From NCBI GenBank assembly GCA_030549775.1, contig CM060177.1, forward strand, positions 59,274,638 to 59,338,637: a DNA stretch of 64,000 nucleotides, given 5' to 3'. This stretch comes from Tamarix chinensis (lineage: Eukaryota; Streptophyta; Magnoliopsida; Caryophyllales; Tamaricaceae). Positions within the stretch are counted from its first letter, which is position 1; every line of letters starts with the position of its first letter. Under the pieces are notes generated by a model, which did no database searches, was not told the DNA's origin, and was given only the letters and a program-made list of their open reading frames with translations. This document shows, piece by piece, positions 24,501 through 35,438 of the stretch. The translations under genes and the position numbers were made by a program.

Positions 24501-25230
24501 CCAGCTCAAAACTATCACCATGATGTCTCTTATCTCCGTAGCTCTTCTGACAATTCTGATATGCACTTATCGTTTCCTAAATCAACCAAACCTCTTGTGT
24601 CATCTCATCAATCAACTCTATCCCAAGTACAATAATCTCATGGATATCACTCTAACATAAAGGTATTCTATATTTACATCCATACAATATCTCAAACGGT
24701 GTCATCCCTATACTAGCATGATAATTGTTGTTGTGTAAGAAATCAACTAAATGAAGATAATCTTCCCAACTACCTCGCATATCCAAATCATATCACAACC
24801 ACTATGAGTCCTTGGTATCCACTAACAAAATCCATTGAGATGGAGTCCCACTTCCACATTTGAACATCTAAAGGCTAAACTAACCCTGCAAGTCTTTGAT
24901 GCTCAATCTTGACCTTTTGACAAGTCAAATACCTCAACATTAACTCTGCTACCTCTGTTTCATGTGAGGCCACTAATATATCATCTTAAGGTCCTTATAC
25001 AACTTATCCCCTCCTAGGTGGATAGAATATGGAGTATAGTGACCTTCCTCTAAAATCCAGTGCTTTAGATTACCGCAACTTTGAGGTACACACCAACGAC
25101 CTTGATAACAAATGCTACCATCCTCATCAATATAGAAACCCTTAGCTCCATCATCCTAAATCTTCTACCAAAACCTCTCAAGCTTAACATCCCTAGGTTG
25201 TCCTTATGGAATTTCATCCAAAACCATAGA
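24500..25230 (-). pseudogene. Element G integrase with internal deletion
   Basis: Reading leftward on the minus strand, the zinc-binding region is followed by WKWDSISMDFVSGYQG (family WxxISMDFVxGLP). After only about 15 more codons the sequence jumps at about 24780 to GSWEDYLHLVDFLHNNNYH and ASIGMTPFEILYG. In intact relatives roughly 100 codons lie between these blocks, including the DRLTK...SDRD region with catalytic aspartates. The flanking blocks are well kept, so this is a discrete deletion rather than general decay. It removes most of the catalytic core. Confidence 0.72.
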
Positions 25231-25239
25231 TGAAATCAT

Positions 25240-25860
25240 CAAACCTCATATCCAAATCTCCATATCACCATGTTGGATAATCTCTATCCCCATCTCACCA
25301 AACTCCTCTAGCAAATGAATTGACACCACAAAAGAACCTAAAGAATGCAATGTCTTCCTACTCAAGGCATCTCTAATGACGTTGTCCATACCCTTGTGGT
25401 AGGTCAACTCAATATTGTAGTCCTTCACCAACTCTATCCATCTCCTCTACCTTATATTTAACGTCTTCTTAGTGAATATATACTTGAGGCTATCATGGTT
25501 GATGTAGAATTTGTACTTTGTCCCATAGAGATAATGCCTCCAAATTTTCAATGCAAAAAAAAACTCCATCTAACTCTTGATCATGCATTGGATAATTCTA
25601 CTCATGTTACTTCAGTTGATAAGAAGAATAATCCACAACCCTACCAAGTTACATTAGGAAAGAACCTCGTCTGTGCTTCAATGCATCATTGTAGGCCTCA
25701 AAGTCATCAATACTTGAAGGCAATGCTAAAACTAATGTTGTAGTCAACCACTACTTCAACTCTTGAAATGATTTCTCATAAACATCATCTAACTGAAATC
25801 TAGTAATCTTCTTTAGAGCATTCATTTGAGGATGAGCTATCTTTGAGATATCCTAAAAAA
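25240..25860 (-). pseudogene. Element G RNase H remnant
   Basis: The open stretch 25246-25431 (minus) begins VKDYNIELTYHKGMDNV and continues RDALSRKTLHSLGSF, the end of gypsy RNase H (VKDYDxxIxYHPGKANVVADALSRK). Upstream to 25860 lie decayed FQELK..LTTTLVLA and cysteine-poor segments that match the RT-RNase H connection. Confidence 0.75.
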
Positions 25861-26480
25861 AGGGTCTGTAGTACCCAGCTAAACCCATGAAACTACATAC
25901 CTTAGAGACTCTAGTAGGTGCCTTCCAGTTAGTCACTGCTAGAATCACCACCAAGTCCACAATAACTCCTCCTACTAACTCCACGTGTTCCAAAAATACA
26001 ACCTCCTAAAGCTAAAACTCACACTGAAAGAGTTTGCCGTACAACTTATACTCTCTTAGGAGAGATAAAATTATCCTTAAATGCTACTCATGCTCTTCTC
26101 TTCTCCGAGATTCAACCAAAATATCATTAATGAAAACCACCATAAACTAATTAAGGAATGGCAAAAAATCATTGTCCTCAAGTCCATAAAAAATGGGTGC
26201 ATTACTGAGTCCGAAAGGCATCACCGTAAATTTTTAATGCTTATATCGTGTGCTAAAGGCCATCTTCATAATGTATGCCTCTACGATAAGTAACTGATGA
26301 TAACCCGATGTCAATTCAACCTTAAAGAAGGTTAAAGCACCCCAAAGTTGATCAAATAAGTTGTTGATCCTTCGAAGTAGATAGTATTTTTCCATAGTTA
26401 ACTCATTCAGCCCTCGATAATCTACATACAAGTGAAAGCTCCCATCCTTCTTTTTCCCAAACAACACAGATACTTTCCAT
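25860..26480 (-). pseudogene. Element G reverse transcriptase remnant
   Basis: The open stretch 26234-26467 (minus, 77 residues) reads FGKKKDGSFHLYVDYRGLNELT, RINNLFDQLWGALTFFKVEL and SGYHQLLI, the RT fingers/palm of gypsy pol (first catalytic Asp, here VELTSGYHQ against IDLRSGYHQ). Further left, the box normally FIDD reads FMVVFINDILV: codon AAT at 26128-26126 replaces the first aspartate. The FMGLAGYYR thumb block follows near 25895. Both catalytic regions are altered, so it is inactive. Confidence 0.82.
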
Positions 26481-27059
26481 GGAGATACACTTTGTCAGAT
26501 ATACCTATGTGCCAACAAGTCCTCTAACTGAGTATTTAACTCCCTCAGGTGCACTGGTCCATTTAATAGGGCACCTTAGAAATAGGTTTGGTCCCCTATA
26601 CCAATTCAATGGTAAAGTATATCTCCCATACTAGCAACATACCTAGAATCTCCTAAGGAAACACATGTGGAAACTCCCAAACAACCGGAATATCCTCAAG
26701 CATTGACACATCCTTCTTTAGCTCTTGAATTATGCACAAAAACATAAGGTAACCCCTCTCAATACAAGAATACAAGTATGGGCAAAGACATATTTCATTC
26801 TAGACCTAGGCTTACGTCTCTGATAAAATACCCTAATACCCTAAGGTCCATGCAACACAACTAACTCCTATAAATAATCTATCACTACCCTATACATCCC
26901 TAACATATCCATCTCAAGGATAATAATGAAATCTAGAAGGTCCATCTCCACTAGATCTACTAAAAAGTCCACCTTGCCCATCTCCAAGGCCACATATGTG
27001 TAGAGCCTAATATAGTCCACTCTATCCCCAGATGAAAGCAATATAGATATAGATACAAA

Positions 27060-27160
27060 AGAAGATTAAGGAAATGTAGCTTTAGCAACAAATGATGAAG
27101 ACACAAATGAAAGATATGCTCCTGAATTAGACAACACATAAACTAATAATGAGAGGAATG
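27060..27160 (-). pseudogene. Element G aspartic protease remnant
   Basis: The minus strand reads VLSNSGAYLSFVSSSFVAKA where related elements have LFDTGASHSFVSxxFA. The catalytic Asp is replaced by Asn and the SHSF block is altered to YLSF. It lies between gag (27510-28095) and RT, as expected. Confidence 0.6.
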
Positions 27161-27509
27161 AGAATTTAACTATGATCACATCCAACTGCTTGTTAACCTT
27201 TGCCTAGTTGATGATATTTAGGCTTCTACCTGACTGTCCTCCTTAGTATCCTCCATGATACCTTCTAGAAATCTGAGACTGACCTCCTCCCTTATAGGGG
27301 AAAGGGTAAGGCCCTTATAGTCTCCCTACACTTTCTTTAAGTTTTCCATATAGTGGGGTAGATGCTCTCTACTAAAGTTTTTGTAAAGGTTGCTGGTAGG
27401 TCCTCTGTTGAAAAGATTACTGATACAAAATCAGTGGTTCCTACTAATGATACTCACCCTACTAATGCTAACACTCGAAAGACCAGGGGATCAGCTAACC
27501 ACACATCCT

Positions 27510-28095
27510 ACACCAAATTAGAGTGCCTCGATAACTCTTCCCTTGATGATCATAACAATAGAAACAACAAGTGAAGTGCCTTGACTAACTATAAGATCTA
27601 CCTTGACCTCCTGATTGACCCCTAGTGTTGATACTAACCTCCCCAAGAATAATTCTAACCTATCTACTGAAACCTTAGAGGTCCTCCTCCAAGGTACTTG
27701 ATCTTACCTCTAAAACCTTGCATCTATCGCTTCCTTTTACCTTGAATGGAAGCCTACTCCTAAACCAACATAGCTGCGATACATGTCCTCTCATATAGTG
27801 TGGGAAAGTCTAGAAAAGTCATAGTGCCCATCATCCTCTAGATGGTAACGTGGAGTCCCTTCTCAAAGTAGTAAACTATAGTTGACTCATTAGCTATAAT
27901 CTCCAGCATGAACAACAGAAACTCTGTGAATTGGGCATGGTAATGCCTCATCATCATGCTCCCCCAAGTCAGTTGCATGAACTCCTTCAACTTATCCCTC
28001 TTAAGACTCTTAGGGTAAAACTTAGCATGAATCACTAATTGGAAGTTCTCCCAAGATATCTGCGGCCCATCCTACGCACCACAACCTACCCACTA
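27510..28095 (-). pseudogene. Element G gag remnant
   Basis: The open stretch 27838-28035 (minus, 65 residues) reads FYPKSLKRDKLKEFMQLTWGSM, RHYHAQFTEF and YYFEKGLHVTI, matching the gag capsid blocks FPxSxRxxKxxEFxxLxQGxM, QYxxKFTEL and RFExGLxPxI. Near 27518-27575 a CFYC pair followed by a basic stretch is a probable zinc-knuckle relic. The gag N-terminus is missing: the sequence AAGTTTTACCCTA occurs both at 28008-28022 and at 28093-28108 (minus strand), and the LTR begins directly after the second, so the upstream gag, primer site and LTR end were lost. Confidence 0.75.
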
Positions 28096-28104
28096 GGGTA
28101 AAAC

Positions 28105-30746
28105 TTAGTTTTTTTTCCATAGGTTATATTGTTATATTTTCATTTCATAATGACTATGGACCCTAGTATTCTTAATCTAGTGGAATATATCGAAACACCT
28201 TCTTGAGATAAAATGCTTCTTATCCACTATTCTTTCCAGTGGAATAGAGATTCCAAACATCACCTTCTCATGGCAGAGCTCTTCCAAGATACTATTCTTC
28301 CTAGTGGAATGGAAATACATATCTACACACACACACACACACACACATATATGGATAACCTTGGCCCTCCTTATTTTCTCTTTCACTTTAAGTGATTAGT
28401 GTCTTATTTAAGGTTAATTATTAATTAATGAACACATTAATATATATATATATATAGCATAAGTTAAAGTTCTTAAGTCTTTTCAAACATAAATTACACT
28501 CCCTTTAGAAATCATTCTCCCTTATTGATTATTCATCAATCTCTTACAATAATTCACTCTCAAATATCATCATTATTATCATAACAATAATGGGCGGTCT
28601 AGTTCCTATACACATATATTAATAATCTTATCCCAATTTACTACTCACTAAAATCTCCAAGACCTTAATTTCAAAGATTTATCATAACACCTCCCATGAA
28701 ACACCCTTGATTACCAATTTCAATAGATAACCTCATAAAGTTAATCATTATTAATTTATTTAGAATTCAATTAACCTCTAGACTTTACATATTGAATAAT
28801 TATATTATCATTGTAAGATATGATGCCCAAATTAACACATAATTCATTTAAATACCCCTAAAACAATAATAACACTCGGAAGCATTCTTTCAGATATCAC
28901 TATCATATTTTAATCAACCTAACACATAAAATGCCAAAATTGACTTATTACCCCATAATCACCAAATAACCCTTAAGTACAAATAATAACGTTTACTTTA
29001 TAAAATCTTTTACCTTCCACCCACATTATTTTCCAAATCCACCAAATATCATCATACTTCATAAAAATACTTATGTCCAGTTATCAAAGATTATTTATCC
29101 CATATTTCATACCTTAAGATCTATTTCCACAAATATAACATTATCACAACAAAATCATAATGATACATACCCATTCTTATTTTCCTTCAATAACATAAAA
29201 TCCATACTATCAATATATTGTTATAGAATATCATAATCAACATATATGAAAGCATGTATTAACAATATCATGAAACACATATAAGCATACAATAAATAAC
29301 ATAAAAATCTTAAACATTAATTAATATCCTTACCAACTAGGAGACTAGGCTCTAAGCACAAATCCTAGACTTGGTCCTCCAAGGATAGTAGAAAACGACC
29401 AATGAAAAACACCAAAAAACCATGGTTAGGCTTAAAGAGTTTAATCAAAGGAGAAGTTAGGGTAAAGAGGGTAAAAAAAATGGAAATAACCATAATCAAA
29501 CGGAAGCTTGGGTTGTGTGCTGGACCTATGATAAAAATTTAGTGGTGTTTAGACAATGTTTAGTGGTAAAAATAAGGGTTTGCAACTAAAAAATAAGGAC
29601 TCCATAGTTGTGCTATAGGCGCTATACTTCCAGACTGAGAGGTAGAATCGTGCATGGCTAGGTGGTGTAAAGTGGCATGGTCATGCTCCATCACTGCTCA
29701 AACAAGTAGTAAGTTGAATGAATGTGCACAAGTGTACAATTAAATCTTACACGGGTGTGAGAGGGTGCATGGGTAGGCAATGCTAGGTTGCATGGGTGTG
29801 TGATTGAAAATTTTAGTGTTACACAGTTGTGCACAGGCCATTTGCTTTGTAAAAATATAATAGATGAGAGAAAGAAGAAGTCAAAAGAGGCGGTGGTTGT
29901 CGACAATGATCATCGATGGTGTTGGGGAATGTTGGGGTGCCTTTGGGTGGTAAACCCATTAGCATTGGGTAGTGAGTGGTGGTTATCATAGTGCATAATG
30001 GTGGACATGGTGAGTGTATAGGCCAAAAATACAGGAAAGAAGGAGGTAGAAGAAAAATAATAGAGAAGGAAGAAAGGAGAAAGAAGAGGGAGCTTAGGCA
30101 GTGTGTAGTATATATATGGGCATATGTTCATATGTGGAGTAAATAAAGAAAAGGAAAAGAGACAAAAGAGCAAGGCATATGACGAGCATCAGGGATGGTA
30201 GGGTGGTGTAGGGGAAAAGATGGTTGAGTGTTGGGAATAAGGGCAAGTGATGGGGATATTTGTGTGTATGCATTTCATAAGGATAGGAAGAAGAAAAATA
30301 ATGGCAGGGAGTAAAGTGTGCAATTGTCCAGGTCTGCAGATATGAAAGAAGAAGAAGAAGAAGAAGAAGAAGAAAGTAGTGGAGATGATGGATGATTGCA
30401 AATGATGGTGCATATAGGGAGGGTGTAATATACAATTCTAAGAGTAGTCAAGTTGCAACAAAATCAACTTTGCTGCTAAGGTTGATGGGAGAAGGAGGAG
30501 AAAGAAAAGAAAAGGAAAAAAAGGAAAAGGGAATATGATTTAAGGGTTAGTTTATGTGATTTATATTAGCTAAAGTGGTAAGGATTAATGATAAATTTTT
30601 TAGTGGGTTTTGATTTCAATTTATAAATTATGACTTATCTGAGTCAAGGTGTTGGCTATGGTTAAAATTTTAGGATTAAGAAATTGGGGTATTAAAAATT
30701 GGACTAAAATGCAAGATTAGGTTGAATAAATTTTTAGGGTATTACA
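28105..30746 (-). repeat. Element G 5' LTR, truncated at its 3' side
   Basis: It starts at 30746 (TGTAATACCC on the minus strand) and is collinear with the 3' LTR down to the CATAGGTTATA block at 28111, equivalent to 21179 of the 3' LTR. The remaining 0.8 kb to the LTR end is missing. It contains an (AC)n run at 28327-28350, (TA)n at 28441-28458 and (GAA)n at 30344-30375, all absent or shorter in the partner LTR. Confidence 0.8.
28327..28350. repeat. (AC)n microsatellite
   Basis: A perfect AC run inside the G 5' LTR; the equivalent site in the 3' LTR (about 21318) has TATATATA instead, so it expanded after insertion. Confidence 0.8.
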
Positions 30747-30751
30747 ATTAT
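30747..30751 (+). other. Target-site duplication of G, right copy (ATTAT)
   Basis: Exact repeat of 20367-20371, directly after the LTR end GGGTATTACA; CACTA coding sequence resumes behind it. Confidence 0.85.
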
Positions 30752-31200
30752 GGTATGTCTAATATTTTACTTATTTTGAGATGTAAAAATGTTAAGACCT
30801 ATTTATGATCATTTGATGTGCCCGTTTGAGTAGTTTATAAAGTTGATTAAAGGTTACATGAAGAATAGATATACTTCAAAGAGATACAATCTTGATTATT
30901 ACATATGTAATAGGCAATTAATTTTTCCACAAATTACTTGTCAAATGTTAACACTATCAATATTCTTAAGTGTCAAAATACTAAGAAAATTGAATGATAA
31001 GGAATTGGGGGCAAATAATTTGGGTATGTAGATGTTGGCTTGTTTCAAATAGCACATCTACATGTGTTACAAAAAAATGATGATGTCAAACCATAAGTTG
31101 ATCAGCACATGCATTCATTAGGGATGGAAAACAAATCAAAAATTGAAAAATGAATTACGGATAAGCATAATTTTATTTTGTAAATTACCTTAGAGATTTC
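30752..31200 (+). pseudogene. CACTA transposase, DUF4218-like region (resumes after G)
   Basis: The plus strand reads CPFE, a stop, then LIKGYMKNRYTSKRY, matching the PFERYMKxLKGYVRNRxRPEG block that follows the TNP2 domain in CACTA transposases. Further on, AHLHVLQKNDDVKP and then ENKSKIEK and DKHNFIL match the AHxYVLxNxxEVxPYxxEH...WxxxEHNxTF block. The same protein therefore starts before and continues after element G. Stops and frameshifts are present. Confidence 0.8.
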
Positions 31201-31301
31201 ATCATCCTTCTCCTTAGACATTCACCATCCCTAATTTTTGAGAATTTACATTTTTTATCCTAAAGGCCCTAATACAAGCTTTCTTATATACTACATATTC
31301 C

Positions 31302-31700
31302 ATAAATGGTTACAATTTATTTACCAAAAATATAAGATGAGAAGAGTACCATGTAGAACAGTAGGTTAACTTTAGTGAATGTAATAATGTATATCGCTAG
31401 TGCAAATGAAAATAATCTAACTTATGTAGATATAAATTATTTTAGAATAATTGAAAAGATATGGAAGTTAGATTATACTGTATTTAATGTCATAAATTTT
31501 ATGTGCATATTGGTTGATAATAATTATAAAGTAAGATATGAAGAAGCATTCAAATTAGTAGATCTTAATAGGATAGGACATAAATAGGATCCATTCATCT
31601 TAGCATCATAAGCAACATAAGTTTTCTTTATCACTAATTATGTTAACAAAATATGGTAAGTGATATTGTCCATGAAGAAAATAATTGCAAATGTTTGATT
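31302..31700 (+). pseudogene. CACTA transposase, DUF4216-like region
   Basis: It begins INGYNLFTKN (family NGYxFHTK) and passes through ASANENNLTYVDINYF. The open stretch 31375-31587 carries IIEKIWKLDY, CILVDNN and LVDLNRIGHK, matching GVIxEIWELDY, CxWVDNN and LVDLNRxGHK. After a stop, DPFILAS and VNKIW correspond to DPFILASQAxQVFYVxDxxNxxW. This domain typically closes the large CACTA transposase ORF. Three or more stops make it a pseudogene. Confidence 0.82.
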
Positions 31701-32044
31701 GGTTATGATGATGAAAATGATCCCCACTGGGAGAGAGTGTATGTTATAGATGTTCAAACAACTCAACCACTTAATGATTATGATAATAATGATTTTTATA
31801 AGGAAATATATTAAATGGATGATCATTTTGAAGAGATTTATGTATCACAATAGGAAAGCAATCTAAAATCAAGATTGAGAAGAAACAAATTCAATGAGGG
31901 TAATTATATGACATTCTAATATGACATGAGTCTATTGTGTTATTTTTTTATATTTATGCAATAAAAATGTGATGTGTTAAAACATTGTGTTAACTTAGTT
32001 ATTATGATTTTGTATGAAATAATTTATTTATACATTATAGAGCC

Positions 32045-33000
32045 ATGGAGAGAAAGATTGTTAAAAATGATATTGGTGATGATGAAAGGAAGAGGAGTGC
32101 CATTGTGATGAAGATAATCCCAAACATAAGAAATAGTGGGAGAGTGTGGAGTTACAATGGAGCACTAATAGGTATTCCCTATTGGCAAGTGGAGAGAAAT
32201 TTTTATTATTTACATGGCAATGGTCACTTGAAATCTTGCCTCTACCATTATCTCAAGTTGGAAGAGGGTTGATGAAGGTGACAAAGAACAAATTTGGTAA
32301 AAAAAAATAAAGGTAATTTTATTGGTTTGTTTATTATTTTAGTATGTCAAATGTTTTTAACTTCAATAAATTAGTTTCAGTATTAAGGTTATACAAATAC
32401 ATTTTATTTTGTAGGAGGATTAATCATCCCAAATGAGGGGAGAAAGTGGCTACTAAGCCATTACTATAAGCACCTAAGAACTTTAGGGTTTACTTGGGAA
32501 AGAAAAAAATATATAAAAAGATAGATAAAGCTTTATGCCCAAATCAATCTAGGTGTTATCATTTCATTAAGAAAAAACTTTAGATGAGCTTGTGACACTT
32601 TGCTATACCAAAGAATATTTTATATTTTTTATATTAAAATTATTATTTTTAACTAACAATATTATTTTATTGTTTGATATTTCATTGCTATTTTAACTTG
32701 TAATTTAGAAGAAATTTCAAAAATTATCAAGTTTTCAGAATAATAACTTCTAGTATAATATAAATCAAAAAGGTTATGCAGGCTTTAAGGAAAATTTTGT
32801 ATGGCATTATAATTTATGTTCTTAAATGTCTACGAATAGTTATTATAAATTAGATCCATATATTAATCAATGTTGATACCTTATGGAGGAAGGGGTAGAA
32901 TAACACATGATAGAAAGTATGTCAATGAAGATGTACAAGAAGTTGTGAAGAAAATTATAAGTTCAAATCATATTTGTACTTATCTTGTAAGTATTGTTCG
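32045..33000 (+). pseudogene. CACTA second-ORF (Transposase_24-like) remnant
   Basis: The open stretch 32045-32272 (75 residues) and scattered blocks downstream fit the second CACTA protein. KRSAIVMKIIPNIRNSGRVW resembles its RGPTxM...R start. Near 32745-32800 NINQKGYAGFKEN resembles NHRxSRKGYAGLEEE, and near 32930-32975 VQEVVKKIISS resembles its EKIxE block. Order and spacing after DUF4216 agree. Similarity is weaker than for TNP2, so this is an inference from position plus partial motifs. Confidence 0.5.
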
Positions 33001-34400
33001 TGAAGTTATTATAGATATTACGCCTGGATTCTAAACTTCAATATATAGCACATATATAAGTAATAGCTTGGATGATTAGAATCGATGGAGGATATTAATT
33101 AATATAGCCTTATTCATAACGTATAAAGGGAAAAACATCTTAGATGGAAGAGGGGTCTTGTATTAGGGGTTATAAAAACAAGTTGTGGTATACGCCATTG
33201 ACCTCATAAGATAAATGACTAAGTGGCTCTCCTAACCTAGAACCCAAACCAATCTTTTGATTAAATGACTAATATGGAAGAAGAGCTATCAATGATTAAA
33301 TCTCAAAGGATTCATCCATCTGGTTCACACATCCGCTTCATATACCTAATGTTGACAAAATTAGGGTTAATTGTGAAGAAGAAACACATTTTTCTTCTCT
33401 TTTGGTGGTAAAACTTTATTGCTATAAATTATATTTTTTTTATTAAATTTATAATGTGTCGTAAATTATTAATACTTATGCACCTAATGAATATTTTGTA
33501 TTAGGGTATAAAGTGATTTGTAAGCAATTCACCTCTCAATTTTCTTAGCAAATAGATTAGTACACATTTATCATGGTATCAGATTGGATATGGTCCATAG
33601 GACTCCTTTCGCTCCATATCATAAATTTGTTAGCATATAGACTTTAACAATGTAGGATGCCTTCTTATACACTTTATTAAAAAGAAAGCGATAAGCTATC
33701 TATGATGGGGAATGTTGTAGGAAGCTTTGTGTCATGGACCAAAAACTAGATATGTTTGAATATTGGAAAGGTCAAATAATACTATCCACAATACCAAATT
33801 TATTCTAGTATAGTTATAATGTTATGTATAATCTCTACTAGTGTAATACATATGGAATACAGAGGTATATGAGGTGATCAAAAGCTTAATAATATTAGAT
33901 ATATGTGTATAGAGGTTAAAAAGTCAAGGATTCTCCATATATTATGAATTTTATTTAATATATCCTAGTTAGGTAGACCTAATACTAGCTTTTGTGTAAA
34001 TTAAATATCAAATTATTTATTTTATATTATTCACAACATCAATTGTGGCTAGTTCATTTTTAGATTCATTGATGATGTGCTAAAAAATAGATCTCAGGAT
34101 ATACATCTGAAAATGGTACGATTCTTAGTCATTACTAAAGATATCAAGCTGAATAATGATGCATTTGATAATTCACTTAGTTATTAACTAATTAAAATTT
34201 ATTTTTACTTTTATGACTTCAAATATGCAAGAGGTGGGGTATACGATGATGATAAAATTGATGAAGTAAGAGAATGTTGGGACAGGATCTTACAATCACA
34301 TCTATACGCACATTCCAACATATATTAGTCTCTACATGTTCTAGTGTGTGTTTAATACTTATAACTTGCAAATTAAAATTTTTAATTTTTTTTCACTTAT
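33000..34400 (+). other. CACTA 3' region without recognisable gene
   Basis: AT-rich sequence between the second-ORF remnant and the telomere-like tract. A decayed coding-like piece occurs near 34110-34320 (KDIKLNNDAFD, then VRECWDRILQSH) but I do not recognise it. The TGGTATCAGA at 33574 is not next to any LTR end. Confidence 0.35.
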
Positions 34401-34860
34401 TTTAGGGTTTGGGGTTAATGATTTAAGGTTTGGATGGAAGGTTTAGGATTGTGGTGTAGAGTTTAGGATAAGGATTTGGGTTTAGGGTTTTAGTATAGGG
34501 CCTTAGTTTAGGTTTATGTTTTTATATTACTGTATAGGTTTATTTCATATATTTTAGGGTTTATAGGTCTTTATTTTAGTGTTTTGGGTTGGTGGTTTAG
34601 GGTTTAGATTGATTATTTAGGTTTTTAGATTAATGGTTTAGAGCTTAAGTTGACGGTATATGGTATAGGGTATATGGTATAGGGTGTATAGTGTAGAGTT
34701 TAGGGTATGGTTATAGAATAATGGTTTGGGTTTGGATTTTTGGTGCTGGGTTTAGGATAATGGTTTGGGTTTGGGGTTTCGATGTAGGGTTAAAGGTTAG
34801 GATTTTATTTTATGTTCCAAGTTTATGGTTTACGGTTTTGGGTGATAGTTTAAACTCTCT
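34400..34860 (+). repeat. Degenerate telomere-like TTTAGGG tract
   Basis: About 450 bases are rich in TTTAGGG and one-base variants (TTTGGGG, TTTAGGA, TTTAGGT, TATAGGG), all in the same orientation. Only a few units are perfect and spacing is irregular. It lies inside the 3' non-coding end of the CACTA element, about 200 bases from the terminus, so it is an interstitial or element-borne repeat, not a chromosome end. Confidence 0.6.
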
Positions 34861-35046
34861 CTCTACATATTCTCCAAACTTTCATAATGTTTCATGCTTT
34901 TATATATGGTGTCAAATTCATTAATGGACTATGATTGATATAGCATATTATCATTTTTCATTGGTAGGTAAGGGATGAATTTGAAGAGCAATATAGATGT
35001 TCGGAATAAAGAAGAATGGGAGAATAAGCAACAAGACAATGAGCGT

Positions 35047-35061
35047 GTTTTTGTTGTAGTG
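35047..35061 (-). repeat. CACTA right terminal inverted repeat
   Basis: The minus strand reads CACTACAACAAAAAC starting at 35061. Plant CACTA elements typically end CACTACAAnAAAA. It lies downstream of the CACTA coding remnants in the proper orientation. The left partner is not in the window. Confidence 0.55.
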
Positions 35062-35438
35062 CAATATAATACAATTTGTTAACAATTTGCATTTTGTGTT
35101 TTGTTGATGAGATGTAATTGAATGTTAGGACTCATTTTTTGTTAATATATATACTAACAAAATTGTATTTTAAGAGACATTTGTAGATTTGGTATATATT
35201 GATGTTATAGAATTAGCATGGATTTAAAGAGATCCAAATCAAATTGAAATTAACAAGATTTTGAAAAATAAAAAATTGAATCATAAAATAGAACAATTGA
35301 GGAAAACTAGAGACCTTTATTAGTTCCCTTATATGATAATAGGATGATTAAACTAATCAATCAATCATTTACACATATCTATAATTCTATTTAAATGGAC
35401 AAGTCTATGGAGGAGAAGAAGAAGTTGGCACACACTAA
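35062..35438. other. Spacer between CACTA terminus and element E
   Basis: AT-rich sequence without a recognisable gene. Near 35395-35438 it resembles the polypurine-tract region before E's right LTR (CAAGTCTATGGAGGAGAAG against CAAGTCTGTAAAGGGAGAA), so E's left edge may be more complex than a simple insertion. It could also be part of the copia element whose pol lies right of E. Confidence 0.3.

Larger units (their letters stand above)
20372..30746 (-). mobile_element. Element G: 10.4-kb Tekay-like Ty3/gypsy retrotransposon inserted in the CACTA transposase
   Basis: It is bounded by TATAATACC at 20372 and GGGTATTACA at 30746 and flanked by perfect ATTAT duplications. Minus-strand order: 5' LTR 30746 to about 28105, gag, protease, RT, RNase H, integrase, C-terminal tail, polypurine tract, 3' LTR 23952-20372. 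Collinear host coding sequence (TNP2 then DUF4218) resumes at 30752. The 5' LTR lacks the roughly 0.75 kb equivalent to 20372-21160, together with primer site and gag N-terminus. Integrase has an internal deletion, RT reads FIND and protease NSG, so it is defective. Its LTR layout resembles units A-D, suggesting that G represents the coding-capable relatives of that family. Confidence 0.88.
19389..35061 (+). mobile_element. Decayed CACTA (En/Spm) DNA transposon, split by G and bordered by H
   Basis: Outside element G (20372-30746) the plus strand carries, in order, TNP2, DUF4218, DUF4216 and a second-ORF remnant, which is the standard layout of plant CACTA elements. At 35061 it ends in TTGTTGTAGTG, i.e. 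CACTACAACAAAAAC on the minus strand, the usual CACTA terminus. The left part of TNP2 and the left terminus are missing, because H abuts at 19388. A 3-bp target duplication cannot be tested (the right flank is CAA). With G removed, the visible part is about 5.3 kb. Stops are frequent, so it is non-functional. Confidence 0.82.

Noticed and set aside
32045..32272. 75-residue frame as an independent host gene
   Set aside because: It lies directly behind DUF4216 in CACTA order and shows partial second-ORF motifs, so a TE origin is simpler.
33574..33583. TGGTATCAGA, a tRNA-Met primer-site match
   Set aside because: No LTR terminus precedes it and it lies inside the CACTA 3' region; probably chance.
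34400..34860. TTTAGGG-rich tract as a chromosome end
   Set aside because: Units are mostly imperfect, the tract is short, and it is flanked by CACTA sequence on both sides.
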